Part shown: in pieces, positions 51,898-62,280 of the stretch
Layout: each line of letters begins with the position of its first letter
Position numbering within the stretch: the first letter of the stretch is position 1
NCBI GenBank assembly: GCA_025642075.2
Contig: JAODUO010000131.1
Span: 426,001-490,000, forward strand
Length of the DNA: 64,000 nt
Reading direction: 5' to 3'
Source of the DNA: Ridgeia piscesae
Taxonomy: Eukaryota; Annelida; Polychaeta; Sabellida; Siboglinidae
The notes under the pieces: generated by a model
Told to the model about the DNA's origin: nothing
Seen by the model: only the letters and a program-made list of their open reading frames with translations
The model's database searches: none
Made by a program: the position numbers and the translations under genes

Positions 51898-52676
51898 GTT
51901 GTCAATTATTAGACTGCTGATAACACCACTTATGATGCACCTAAGTAAAAATTATCCTAGGTCGGGAAATAAGGAAACCTAACAATTTCAAAATGTACAA
52001 GTTCAATTAGAGCTGCAGCCTCACAAATAAAATCACAAACATTACACAATCACACCGCAGTAAAATAACAGTAAATAGTCAAACTCATGTGGCGCCCTCT
52101 ATACTCAGGTATCTGACATCGGAGGCTTTGACTACTCATGTGGCTTCACAACCACACAGCAATGAAGTCGCAAACACAATTTTTACATGCATATAGCATA
52201 GTGCTAGACTGTACAAGAATCTGCAACCAAGCTTTGATTCTTTGTCAGTAGATGTTGTACATGCTACGATATATGAATACTGGCTGTTAAAGAAACAGAA
52301 TGCTTGTGTGCGGTGCACAACAGATCTGACAGGTGTCATTCTTGACAGTTCAGTCACGTGGCCAAAACTGGACCAATGCGAGACTGATCATGAATCATCA
52401 CATGCAGATGACAAAGAACAACTGGTGCCACGCCATCACAGCATTTCCAGTTTTAGAATGATATGTCACCAGGAGAGATGGGACGATTCTCCTTGGAGAT
52501 TTGTTGGTTGGTGTCATCACAGTTAAAATGATAAAATGCCAGAGAGGGTATTGTTTTGCTTTGAGATTTTTACTCTAAAAACAAACATTTTGAACACAGA
52601 AATACAGGAACAAGTTTAATGACAATTGTCATGTTGACTTTTAGAAAACAAGGAGGGAGGAATGCATATCACTCAC
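50437..52676. other. No further gene or DARS2 exon recognised; microsatellites
   Basis: (CA)n/(GCAC)n lies at about 50,695-50,835 and (TA)n at 51,830-51,893. A minus-strand frame at 51057-51263 and a plus-strand frame at 52242-52526 show no AspRS or other motif. The next DARS2 exon would be expected here but I could not find it. A CTCF-like TGGCGCCCTCTA is at 52,090. Confidence 0.6.
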
Positions 52677-52748
52677 CACTTGGTCGTCCAATCGAAGGTC
52701 CCGACTAAGTGTGCTCAGCGACTCGAGGTGCTTGCGACTTAACTTCCT
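52677..52748 (-). CDS. DARS2: DARS2 exon 11: GAD domain, last exon found
   Basis: 24 codons reading [11 protein letters not shown], then [13 protein letters not shown]. This fits the AspRS segment aKyLkRKdIEsI...A. Acceptor CTGTTGTAG|AGGAAG with a polypyrimidine run, donor AAGTG|GTGAGT. The strong donor shows that the gene continues at lower coordinates. A minisatellite begins about 28 bp upstream of this exon's acceptor. Confidence 0.85.
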
Positions 52749-54504
52749 CTACAACAGAAGAGAGGAGTAAGTGATGGGGACAAGTGTGACTTGGGAGAAG
52801 TGCGAAGGGGGACAATTGTGACATGGGCATAGTGTTAAAATGGACAAGTGTGACAATGGACAAGAGTGACAGGGGACAAGTGTGACAAGGGACAAGTGTG
52901 ACATGTGACAAGTTTGATATGTGAAAAGTGTACCAATGGACAAGAGTGACAGGGGACACGTGTGACATGTGACAATGGACAAGTGTGATAAGGGACAAGT
53001 GTGACATGAGACAAGTGTGAAGGGGGACAAGTGTAACATGGGAAAAGTTTGACAGGGGACTAGTATGACATGGAACAAGTGTGAAGTGGGACAACTGTGA
53101 CATGGGACAAGTGTGAAAATGGACAAGTGTGACAATGGACAAGAGTGACAGGGGACAAGTGTGACAAGGGACAAGTGTGACATGTGACAAGTTTGATATG
53201 TGACAAGTGTGACAATGGACAAGAGTGACAGGGGACAAGTGTGACATGTGACAACGGACAAGTGTGATAAGGGACAAGTGTGACATGAGACAAATGTGAA
53301 GGGGGACAAGTGTAACATGGGAAAAGTTTGACAGGGGACTAGTATGACATGGGACAAGTGTGAAGGGGGACAATTGTGACATGGGACAAGTGTAATAGGG
53401 GACAAGTGTGACAGGGAACAAGTGGGACAGGGAACAAGTGTGATAGGGAATAAGTGTGACAGGGGACAAGTATGACAGGGGACAAGTATGACAGGGGACA
53501 AGTGTGACAGGGGACAAAGGTGATGATGCCAACTCATCAGCTTGCTGTTGCTGGCGTACTGCTAGGTACTGAACTAACTGATACGTGAGGGCCAAAACAA
53601 CAAGATTGAAGAGAGCAAGAAATTGTCAAGTCGACCGGAAAGATATTAACGGAGGCAACAGTCAACAGTGCTGAATAGAAACATTAGGCAGAGACAATAA
53701 AACACACCATATAATGGACGCCTTTTGTGAGCCGGAAGAGGTTACATTGTTGCACATAAATAACATAATTTGTCATTCAATGTTTTGGATCTCTGCTACT
53801 TCAGCATGTTTTGTGAAATCTACATACAAGTTAGTTTGATCTAGCTTTGAAGCGATCACTGATGACTATTGAAAGATATCTGGAAATGCTTCTCCATCAA
53901 AACCATATCCAGTTTACAAAAATGTGTGCATATTATACACATATTGGAAACACAAACATTCTACAGTCTTGTAATTTGATAAAAATGCATTAATTTTAGA
54001 ATAGAGTATTTTAAAACACAGCACATTAATTATTACTGCAGATACAGGGTGAAATGCTAGAGCCAACTAAAATCTAAATTATCTAGAAAAACCAGCATCA
54101 GTTGAAGCACTGGGAGAAACAGGCACAGTGGTGCCACCTGGTGAATGAGACATTAATCAAAATAGTCACTGTATTATATTAGACTCACTGCCCAGTAATC
54201 AAAGGCCACCTTTACCACCAATACAGACTCACAGTATTTCCATCTTAAATTAATTCCTAATGACCATTCAATTTCTGCTGTCAATCAGTTATGTAATCAT
54301 TTATTGGTTGTTGTTGCTGGGCCACACACATGTGGGGTACCGGAATGGTGTACTGATCGAGCTGAACATGAAATGTTCTTTTATTGTGAACTTTTAGCTT
54401 AACATAATAATCTTAAATAGATAAATTATCATTTTAATGAACTCCTTAGATATATTATATATTTATTAGCTCAAAATAATAATTTTAATGGATAATTTAT
54501 AATT

Positions 54505-54601
<97 letters not shown>

Positions 54602-54603
54602 TG

Positions 54604-54664
<61 letters not shown>

Positions 54665-57600
54665 ATATATTTTATTATATTACATATATAATATACATTT
54701 ATTTATTGTACCTCATTTTATTGTCTATAAGCACTGTGACTAAAACACAAAAATACATTTCTATTCGACATGAAATGTACACTGCATGTTGAAAATGGCG
54801 AATAAAGCTTCATCCCATGTCTGATTTCAACTAGTTCCTATATTTCACATGGTAGCAGTGATAATTGTAAACTGTTCTAAAATGAATAGAGAACAACAAA
54901 CATGACATCACAGTAGTCTTACTTATTCTACTTGACACCAAGAAAAATAGTGATCAACAACAGTGTACAGCGGCCATGTTGTGTTTCTGAAACAAACAAA
55001 CCAAACGGCGCAAGAAATGATTGAACGTACAAAGTTGTGGTTCACAATTGCGAATGACCCATTAGTAAAACGTTGTTACACCAAAGAGCAGTATTCATAC
55101 CCCGGCATCCTGGAAGTTGACGGCCTTTACGGAGTATTCAGGATGTTTTGACGCAGCATTTGCGACAACTTCGAGTCCACAGTCTGCCACTAGGGGTGTC
55201 ACGTCAGTCAACTGAAAAAATAACAGTTGCATTAAAGTTTATTTATACAGCAATGTTAGTTATAAAATCAACAACTCTCACTACATATACAATGATTCTT
55301 ATCCATTAATTTGGCAAATTAACAATTTAATAGTTAATTGAAATTGATTACCATATGCAATGCTTTGGACAAATTACAAAGTAACATGCTGATAAATACA
55401 TATTTTATTTCTATTATACATGTAGTAGGTTTTTAATGCTATGCACATATTGTGAAGTAATGCATTTTTAATAGTATAAACTACATATAAAACAATAATC
55501 ACATGTTTTAATAGGTCGATATTATTATTTTACATCCGTTCTTCTGCTATACCAGGGCTTAATTTAAGTGATAATCTTTGATCTGGCATTTTATCAAACA
55601 CTTTCTGAAAACCTATGATCCAACATCTACCCATTTTGTAATTTCTTCCAAGGGATGATGACCAAGCCTGAGATTGGATTACTGTAAAGCAGGGTCTTAT
55701 GCTGGATAACATCTCTGCCAATCACACATTGTTTGGTTGACAAGTGGATGTGAACTCACATACAGTAACACACGTTGAGATGTGTTTTATGACCTGTAAT
55801 AAACTACAAACACACATGTGTGACACCCGCCTCCAAGGTACAACTGACAATATCTATGATTTATAAAGACCTTTTTCGCTCCTTATTTTTTACCTGTCAC
55901 ATCCAGTAATATATCTTCCCTTCTGCAACAGGTTTTACCTGTTCCACTACCCGTCCAGTAATATTTCTACCTGTGTTCAACAGGTTTTACCTGTCCAAAT
56001 CTCAGGTAGACGGGTGCCTACATAAAGCTATATTGTAATATGAGAAATTTGATGTAAGCGAAACAAAGAACAAGAGCAAGAGGGGAGCGAAGATGCTTTG
56101 ATTGGAAAACAGTGCAAGAACAGGGGGGGAGAGAAAACGAAACTGAAATTAGACATGCACAAAAATGGTGCACAATAATGAGAATGTCACCTTCATCTCA
56201 AATCGAGTGTCTGGCTTGTCGATGCCATACTGCCCCATGGCATCGGCATAGGTCATCCTTGGAAAGGGTGTTTGTAAACGCCCCCACTCTGTGTCTGGCC
56301 ACATGGCTTCCAGCAAACCCTCGGTCAAACCTTTGATGTTCTCCTGACTTGCGAATGACATCTCAATATCCACCTAAAAGTAAACCATCAACATTTAAAT
56401 GGTAAGAAAGATCAGTAAACGTTCAATCCTTAGAACTGCACTGATATATATCAACTGAGGTAGTGGGAGTTTTATAGGAGGCAGGCCCAAATATGTTGAA
56501 TAGCTTGCCAAAGTATGTGCGATACCTGGAACACTGGCAGCTCTCCGGACACAACTCAAATCTTATCTATTTCACTCACATTACATGCCTTGGTTCTATT
56601 TTATGGCATTGACTTTGGGGTTTTAAATTGTTCTATTTGAAACTGTATTTTTACAGTCTAATTTTTTATTATTATTTATCTTAGCTTATTTCATTATTTA
56701 TCTGAACTTCTTTATTATTAATTTTATCTTAGCTTATTTATTTAATGCATTTGTAGTTTAGATTTAGTCAACATATCATGTTAATGTGAAGCATTTAATT
56801 ACTTAAAGACGCTATATTAACCCTCTCAAGGCCAGGTTAATGGAAATATATATACCTGTTACTGAATTCTGTTAAATTGAGAGATTGTATTGAGACCAAA
56901 TCATGTGATAAACTTAAGTTGCTTAAATGCAAATAAATAAAAGCATGACTCGCTTACCTGTGTAAACTCTGGCTGCCTGTCAGGTTTAGCTGTCTCGTCA
57001 CGGTAACAGCGAGCAATCTGCATGTACCTGTCGAGGCCCCCAACCATCAGAAGTTGTTTGAACTGTGATGCACCAAAATATACAGATTATGTAACACTGG
57101 AAAAGATTTCTATTAACTTGTTTATACTTTACTTTTATGTTAATAAAACAATTCTTTAATTCATGATTAAAACTACAAAGAACTTGTTAAACATGGCAGC
57201 AATTAACTGTATTTACAAAAAATCACAGAAAGTCAAGGATTATATTCTAACCGTTTGTTCGTGTTTTGTGAAATAAATAAAAAAATTAAATCTAAAACAA
57301 AGCATCAGGTCATGTGACCTGGTCATGTGACCTACCTGTTGTGGACTCTGGGGTAGGGTATAATACATCCCTGGTGTGTGTGTGGGAACCACAAACTCCT
57401 TTGCCCCCTGAAAAATATCAAATCAAGCACAGTTAATTCCTGGTTTACCTTCTAACTAAAACTGGGCTATGGAGCGCATAGGAGGAAAAATCTGAAGCTT
57501 TTCCTCCAGGATCAGTTTAATAACTTGACAGATGTCCCTCACCGGCATAGGTGGGTAGCATTCTACAGTCACATGAATATTTCAGTTTTGGGAATCATTT

Positions 57601-60600
57601 GAATTAAAGGGAATAGAAACAAGGCATTACCTAAAATTCGTTTTCCATGTACAATGTATACATAAAGATTAAGTATGTATGTAACATTTGACAACATTCA
57701 AATTTTTTATTTAAATACATTTGTAGCATAAATTCGGTTTTAAACCCTTCAGCATAGCGATTCATGTGGAAAGCTGAAAGTTAATTAGCAAGGTGATCAC
57801 GTGGTATCGTGGTGTCAAATATGACACATACTGACATCAGGTAGACCCTTTCTATGTACACAGGCATGTTTACAAGGATAGTTTTTGTGTCAAAACAAGC
57901 GTCAAAATAAATTAGTGTGCGATATTCCGATGTAATACAAACACGAGTCATCACAGGCAACAAATATTTATCTTATGATTCCAAACAAATTAATTTTTTT
58001 GGCAAAATTGACCAGAGGTTTGACCGAGTGTCAGGTTCGCCGCCATCTTCGGCTCATTTTCTTAGTAATTGTATCGATTGCAGGCCACATAAGATAATCC
58101 ACAAAAGGACACATACATTACAAACGTTTTACTTCAGACAGAAAAGTTATGTAATCCTTTAATATCACTGGCACGTCGATGTATTAGACTGGTGTCACAA
58201 ACGTTTCGAATAGTTCAACAACTTACTTACCCCTGGCGTTTTCCTGAATAAAGTTGGGGTTTCCACATCAACAAATCCTACAGGAAATGGGAAGAAATGT
58301 AGAAATTTAAACCAAATAAGAATAGTCCCACATTAATACTGTGGTGCTTAAACACAGCATTGCTTCATTACACACGTGTCACGGTGATGCGCCACAAAAT
58401 CATATCAGATTTTTAATCTGCAATCTGACTAAAGCTAAACGGTTTCAAAACAGAGTTCCACGCATAGGATTATTTCCAAAAGGTGTGATCCTCGTATTTG
58501 TCTGAATGTTAAGTCTTTAGACAAGAATCTTCAATAATCCTTTTAACACAGTCGCCATCAACATAATTACCCCATCAGTAATGATATTCTGAAAAGCCAA
58601 ATGGTGCAAGTAAAACAAATAATGATATTACATATATTTTATTAGCTTGGTAGGAGATTAATAGTTAGCAGATGGTGCTTGGTAAAATGATTATATTACA
58701 CATATTTTATTATACAAATAGAAATTAGCGAATGAACTATACCATGTTGGTTGCACAAGTAGTCCCTTGCTTTCATGATGACTTTCGAGCGCAGTCGCAG
58801 ATTGCGTTGAATCTGGGTATGTCGAAGGTCAAGGTAACGGTACTCCAGACGGAGAGATTCTCGCACCTAAAATAATGCGTTTTCAAAGCACCAGATGTTT
58901 ACACATCCTGGGATCCATTTAACTAAGATAAACAGCTCTGAAGACTGAGTCAATGCGCCCTTGCAAAAATTAATCTTACATTACAATATACAAACATAAT
59001 TATCTTTATTGTTCAGTAAGGTGTCCTATTCTGCAAACACAAGCATATTAGTACACCCTGGCATATCAGTCCACCCTGGCATATCAGTCCACCCTGGCAT
59101 ATCAGTCCACCCTGGCATATCAGTCCACCCTGGCATATCAGTCCACCCTGGCATATCAGTCCACCCTGGCATATCAGTCCACCCTGGCATATCAGTCCAC
59201 CCTGGCATATCAGTCCACCCTGGCATATCAGTACACCCTGGCATATCAGTACACCCTGGCATATCAGTCCACCCTGGCATATCAGTCCACCCTGGCATAT
59301 CAGTCCACCCTGGCATATCAGTACACCCTGGCATACCAGTACACCCTGGCATACCTGTTAAGCCAGTTTACAAACTGTAAATGTGTTTTTTCTTCATTAA
59401 ATGGGCTATAAACACACAAGTGACAGCATTTACACTCATTTCTAAAGCATAACTGACAATGTATATTATGATTTTGAAGACTTTTTCACACCTTTATTTT
59501 TTACCCATCCACCACCAATCCACTCATATTTCTACCCGTCCAAATGACGGGTATATGGGTCTCTGTATAAATCTATGTCGTCTTGCAACAATCTCAGTAT
59601 AAGCCCAGCCAATAATGTACCTTCTAGCGAATTCTGAGATTACCGATTCAAACACCAACATGGCTGAATGGATAATTATTATTCTTGGAAGTCAAGAGTT
59701 TCATCTTGAAATCTGACCAGGGCGTGGATGGGTGTTTATGTTGTTCAAGCAGGCAGATGGGTCAAGTCAATTACCCCTCATAAAAAGAATTTGTGTTGCT
59801 TGAATCACTTACTTTGTGGAAGTCGTGCATCTGAAATGGCAGGTCCTTTCTACAGGGATTCAACACTGTGATGTCACTAGCCAACACTTCAATGGCGCCC
59901 GTTACCATTTCCTGAAACACATCCATGAGACGGTTAAATAAATAAAATTATACAGTAATGGATTAATACATTTTACATCCAATTTGAAATTATCTTCTTT
60001 GCTCAATACACCGCAATGATATTTTTATTTAGTAACAATAGCAGTATATAATGTCACATAACAAAGGCTTTTAAATCCATACCGAATTCTCCTGATAATA
60101 TTATATTTAAAGAAAATGCATGCAGCACTGAAACAAAATACTTAACCACAGTTTTCATGAATGATACCAGCTATGCATAAATAAAACTGAATCAGACCTG
60201 TTCATTTTCTAATTCCCAACAGGTAATGAAACATAGGTTGGTAGATGTTTAGCTAAATGCTTCTTTATGTATTTTATCAACTGAGTTTTGCATGACCACA
60301 GTTCTGTGAAAACCAAATGTGCATCAATAGCATTCATAAATGGTCGATATTTCAACCTAACATACACACCTTGTTATGCTGTCCTTCAGGCCGGGATGCC
60401 ACTGTCCCTTCTACAGTGAGCACTGATTCATACCCCAACTTGCTACACATCTCAGCCAAACCCTGAAGGCAAATAAATACCAGAATGTAGAACATAATTT
60501 ATAAAACATTTTTCTGGTTGCACGAACAAGTCTGTTTCTGGGGCAGTACCATCTTAAAAGAAAAGCATTTCCAAGTTTTTAATTTTTGCAAATTTAAAAT

Positions 60601-62123
60601 GTCACATTTAGTAAAAGATTGGCTATTTATTTCTTATGAATTGAACCAGGTAGCCACAACATTTTAATGTTGAACGACCGAAACAAATTTGTACTACACA
60701 AATAGTGGAAGTGGAAGCTAGCATGTGCTTTACCATAAACGTATTCACAACTGTGTGTGTGTGTGTATACGTGTGTATGTATATGAACATTGTTGTTGGA
60801 TATATAAGCATTTTAGCTACTGAAGCTTGATTTTGCCTTGGAATTTTTTTATTTGTATATGAACATTGTTGTTGGATATATAACTATAACAACCAGTTCA
60901 TTACATAAAAAAGCATTTTAGCTACTGAAGCTTGATTTTGCCTTGGATTTTTTTATTTGCATGGGAAAAATCAGCTCCAAACAGTGGTCATACCTGTTTG
61001 TCGTCAGTGATGGTCACCTGGGTGGTCCCATAGGCGTCCCTCAAGGTAATGAAGCGGCCACCCATTCGCTGGAACTGCAGCCACCCACACAGAGTGACCG
61101 TTTCCCCCACTTGACTACTGGTCAGTTCACCACATGAGTGACTCCGGCCACAGAAACTATTTGGTGGTGACACAGCATTCGACTGGTACGTTTCCGCAGA
61201 CTGGACATGGACAGCTTCTGAACAAAATGACCGCGTGACACTCACTGGATGTACTAGTTTGAAATCTATATTTGTCAATGTCAGTAAACACTTATATAAA
61301 AAATATATGTATTTGAGACCTCTTGAGTTAGTACTTTATGCTTTAAAGAGAGGATATTTTCGGATTTTAATTAATATTTTAAAAGTAGGCTGTTCCCCCA
61401 CCCGGAATTAGACAGCATAGTGATTTGTAATGGTAAGAAAATATGCTGAGTTGAGCCTTGGCTATCAAAGGTATCTCAGAACTTGACAAACAGTAAAAGA
61501 CAAAGAAAATGCAATATTTTGAGATTTTATCGTTAATTGTGAGCGTGAAAAGTTCACTGTCACACTCACAGAATCAGTGTCATAATTGTTTTTTTTAACC
61601 GAATAAAATAGGCACGATAGTGCGATTGTTACTTCTGCTGAATATAGCTGTGCATACGTTTGGATTCTATCAACTCTAATTTAGTTCATGAACCTTTACT
61701 TTTGTTTTCAGGCTAAACTGTCACGGTCAGTGTCACTTGCAAGGTGGGCGATATTGGGTTTAGGTAACCTAACACATAATACCCTTGACGTAACATGCGA
61801 TAATACCTGACTGTGTGCTATACTTCGGATATCCCTTTATGATTATACTTTGGAAAGTGCTTCGTGAAGACAAAAGTCTCCGAACGAGACAATGACAGCA
61901 TCTCTCCATAGCTGTCAAGAATCACGGACGGTACAAACACGCTTTCTAGTTGACAGATTTTGCCTCCTGTAGGACAATAGTAAACTAACATTGATTGTGG
62001 TGACACCTAACGGGTAGGTTTGAACTAATGTAACTTCGCGCCACTCTTGAACTGTCAATGGATTCAAAATCATACATTACACAGACGACTACATGAATTG
62101 TAGGTATACTGGCAAACGCTCAT
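52677..62123 (-). CDS. DARS2: Mitochondrial aspartyl-tRNA synthetase, 5' part of the gene (11 exons, C-terminal exons not found)
   Basis: The product charges mitochondrial tRNA-Asp with aspartate in the matrix. The exon model joins 62123-62081 (weak), 61265-60994, 60462-60370, 59911-59813, 58866-58743, 58277-58231, 57407-57336, 57062-56958, 56373-56191, 55211-55101 and 52748-52677. That is 1,221 nt, or 407 codons in one open frame, with AG/GT at every internal boundary. Visible domains are: a basic, acid-poor N-terminus; the OB-fold (CGEL...VTLCGW...LRD, about residues 65-100); class II motif 1 region ([11 protein letters not shown], about 216-226); motif 2 (RCYRDE, 268-273) followed by QPEFTQ; then KPDTRFEMK and the start of the GAD domain. 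From memory vertebrate DARS2 is about 645 residues, so roughly 240 are missing, including motif 3. I searched the minus strand below 52,677 by eye for HHPFTAPH, GNEIGGGS, PPHGG and GLDR signatures and found none. The remaining exons could lie far away, diverge, or be lost. Identity is near certain; completeness is unknown. Confidence 0.95.
52777..53522 (-). repeat. Minisatellite in DARS2 intron 10, with a 279-bp higher-order repeat
   Basis: The basic unit is 14-17 bp (plus strand GGGGACAAGTGTGACA). A block of about 279 bp is repeated: for example CAATGGACAAGAGTGACAGG begins at 52,854 and 53,133, and GACTAGTATGACATGG at 53,058 and 53,337. On the DARS2 sense strand it is pyrimidine-rich and nearly free of AG. 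It ends about 28 bp before the exon 11 acceptor. The 296- and 262-codon frames ([10 protein letters not shown]) are repeat artefacts. Confidence 0.97.
54505..54690. repeat. (TA)n tract in DARS2 intron 10
   Basis: Interrupted TA repeats of about 180 nt. The rest of the intron (53,523-55,100) contains no other recognised element except a CTCF-like GTGCCACCTGGTG at 54,131. Confidence 0.97.
55101..55211 (-). CDS. DARS2: DARS2 exon 10: start of GAD insertion domain
   Basis: 37 codons starting [19 protein letters not shown]. This is where AspRS turns from RF.M...D into the bacterial/mitochondrial-type GAD insertion. Acceptor TTTTTTCAG|TTGACTG, donor GCCGGG|GTATGA. Phase 0 at both ends. The similarity is weaker than for the upstream exons but position, phase and splice sites agree. 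A CTCF-like motif overlaps it at 55,186-55,200. Confidence 0.85.
55758..56050 (+). repeat. Dispersed repeat family C, copy 2, in DARS2 intron 9
   Basis: It carries GAGATGTGTTTTATGACC, ATAAACTACAAACACAC, GTGTGACACCC and ATAAAGCTATATTG, like copy 1. It is longer because ACAGGTTTTACCTGTTCC-type segments are duplicated internally (about 55,930 and 55,980). The orientation is opposite to the gene. Confidence 0.85.
56191..56373 (-). CDS. DARS2: DARS2 exon 9: catalytic core after motif 2
   Basis: 61 codons beginning VDIEMSFAS and ending [17 protein letters not shown] and Y G.DKPD.RF are AspRS-specific. Acceptor TTTTAG|GTGG, donor GATGAAG|GTGACA. This is the longest exon recovered. Confidence 0.97.
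56481..56830 (+). mobile_element. LINE ORF2 C-terminal remnant, antisense in DARS2 intron 8
   Basis: The plus strand reads [16 protein letters not shown] and, after a frame change near 56,535, [15 protein letters not shown]. This is the standard non-LTR retrotransposon ending (aPklWNsLP..vR...sl..Fk.qLKtyLF). An AT-rich tail follows, with a GACGCTATATTAA-like terminus near 56,810-56,822. The copy is truncated and frameshifted, hence inactive. Confidence 0.75.
56958..57062 (-). CDS. DARS2: DARS2 exon 8: class II motif 2
   Basis: 35 codons: [13 protein letters not shown], then IARCYRDE (motif 2, with the ATP-contacting Arg) and PDRQPEFTQ. Both blocks are diagnostic of AspRS. Acceptor CATCACAG|TTC, donor ACACAG|GTAAGC. 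Confidence 0.98.
57336..57407 (-). CDS. DARS2: DARS2 exon 7: amino-acid binding loop
   Basis: 24 codons reading [13 protein letters not shown] and YTLPQSPQQ. The GA.EF.VP and LPQSPQQ elements are conserved in AspRS and contact aspartate and ATP. Acceptor TTTTTCAG|GGGGC, donor CAACAG|GTAGGT. Confidence 0.97.
58231..58277 (-). CDS. DARS2: DARS2 exon 6: class II motif 1
   Basis: A 47-nt exon encoding [16 protein letters not shown], the motif 1 dimer-interface element of class II AspRS. Acceptor CTGTAG|GATTTG, donor CCAGGG|GTAAGT. Phases match the neighbouring exons exactly. Confidence 0.96.
58743..58866 (-). CDS. DARS2: DARS2 exon 5: start of catalytic domain
   Basis: The frame encodes [12 protein letters not shown] and [17 protein letters not shown], the conserved helix that opens the class II AspRS catalytic domain (LRYRYLDLR ... 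LR.RS.....R.YL). Acceptor TTTTAG|GTGCG, donor AACATG|GTATAG. It begins in phase 0 and ends in phase 1. Confidence 0.96.
59044..59355. repeat. 18-bp minisatellite, about 17 copies, in DARS2 intron 4
   Basis: Unit ATATCAGTCCACCCTGGC, very homogeneous (CAGTACACC and CATACCAG variants at the edges). Since 18 is divisible by 3, the plus frame reads HPGISV repeated and the minus frame TDMPGW repeated. Both are intronic artefacts. Confidence 0.97.
59362..59605 (+). repeat. Dispersed repeat family C, copy 3, in DARS2 intron 4
   Basis: Shares ATAAACACACAAGTGACA, ATAACTGACAATGTATA, TATTTCTACCCGTCCAAATG, ACGGGTATATGGGTC and CTGTATAAATCTATG with copies 1 and 2. It abuts the 18-bp minisatellite. Confidence 0.85.
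59813..59911 (-). CDS. DARS2: DARS2 exon 4: end of OB-fold and linker
   Basis: 33 codons including [19 protein letters not shown] and LPFQMHDF, matching the family pattern TGEIE...LN.C..LPF. Acceptor TTTCAG|GAAATG, donor CACAAA|GTAAGT, both strong. Phase 0 at both ends. Confidence 0.95.
60370..60462 (-). CDS. DARS2: DARS2 exon 3: OB-fold, second half
   Basis: 31 codons with the core [20 protein letters not shown], the AspRS OB-fold strand that reads V.V.G.V..RP.G..N in the family. Acceptor TTCAG|GG, donor AACAAG|GTGTGT. Both ends are in phase 0. Confidence 0.93.
60779..60960. repeat. Local duplication in DARS2 intron 2
   Basis: TATATGAACATTGTTGTTGG and GCATTTTAGCTACTGAAGC, followed by TTGATTTTGCCTTGGA, occur twice. 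The second copy contains an extra segment of about 28 bp (ACTATAACAACCAGTTC...). It ends about 35 bp before the exon 2 donor. Confidence 0.9.
60994..61265 (-). CDS. DARS2: DARS2 exon 2: presequence end and OB-fold
   Basis: It encodes a presequence-like stretch (VTRSFCSEA) followed by [21 protein letters not shown] and TTQVTI. This is the typical start of the AspRS anticodon-binding OB-fold. The acceptor is ATATAG|ATTTC, preceded by a good branch-point-like CTGAC; the donor is AAACAG|GTATGA. It starts in phase 1 and ends in phase 0. Confidence 0.92.
62081..62123 (-). CDS. DARS2: Candidate first coding exon of DARS2
   Basis: The next exon has no ATG between its acceptor and the upstream stop in its frame, so an upstream exon must supply the start. 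This ATG (62,123) opens 43 nt ending at a moderate donor (CTGT|GTAATG), in phase 1. That matches the phase of the acceptor at 61,266. The joined N-terminus starts [10 protein letters not shown] and is rich in Ser, Tyr and basic residues with no acids, as expected of a matrix targeting peptide. An earlier donor in the same phase (TCAT|GTAGTC) is also possible. The exon is an inference. Confidence 0.35.
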
Positions 62124-62280
62124 GTCAAATCAATTAATTAAGTAATTGTAAAAAATGGGCAAAACATTGCAACTGTTCGACTTCGACTTTGTGAAGTACC
62201 ACAGACGCAGCGTCACTGCCACTGCTACTGCAAAATGGCGCCAGCTAATACACATAGCGCATCAATTCAATTTCAATTCA
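62124..62280. promoter_or_regulatory. Candidate divergent promoter, DARS2 / plus-strand gene
   Basis: The proposed DARS2 ATG (minus, 62,123) and a plus-strand ATG (62,235) in CAAAATGGCGCC diverge over 111 bp. That context resembles the TISU/YY1 element of short-leader housekeeping genes. CpG and CGTCAC are enriched here relative to flanks. No TATA box is evident. In vertebrates DARS2 also has a head-to-head neighbour (CENPL, from memory), but the product here does not resemble it. Confidence 0.35.

Noticed and set aside
52705..53595. 296-codon minus-strand frame ([14 protein letters not shown] repeats)
   Set aside because: It is the intron 10 minisatellite read through; it overlaps DARS2 exon 11 in a different frame from the conserved AspRS reading.
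59009..59380. 123-codon plus frame of HPGISV repeats and its 108-codon antisense counterpart
   Set aside because: Product of an 18-bp tandem repeat inside DARS2 intron 4; both strands are open for the same trivial reason.
61818..62006. Minus-strand frame ([16 protein letters not shown]) as the DARS2 first exon
   Set aside because: No donor in phase 1 occurs before its stop, so it cannot join exon 2 in frame.
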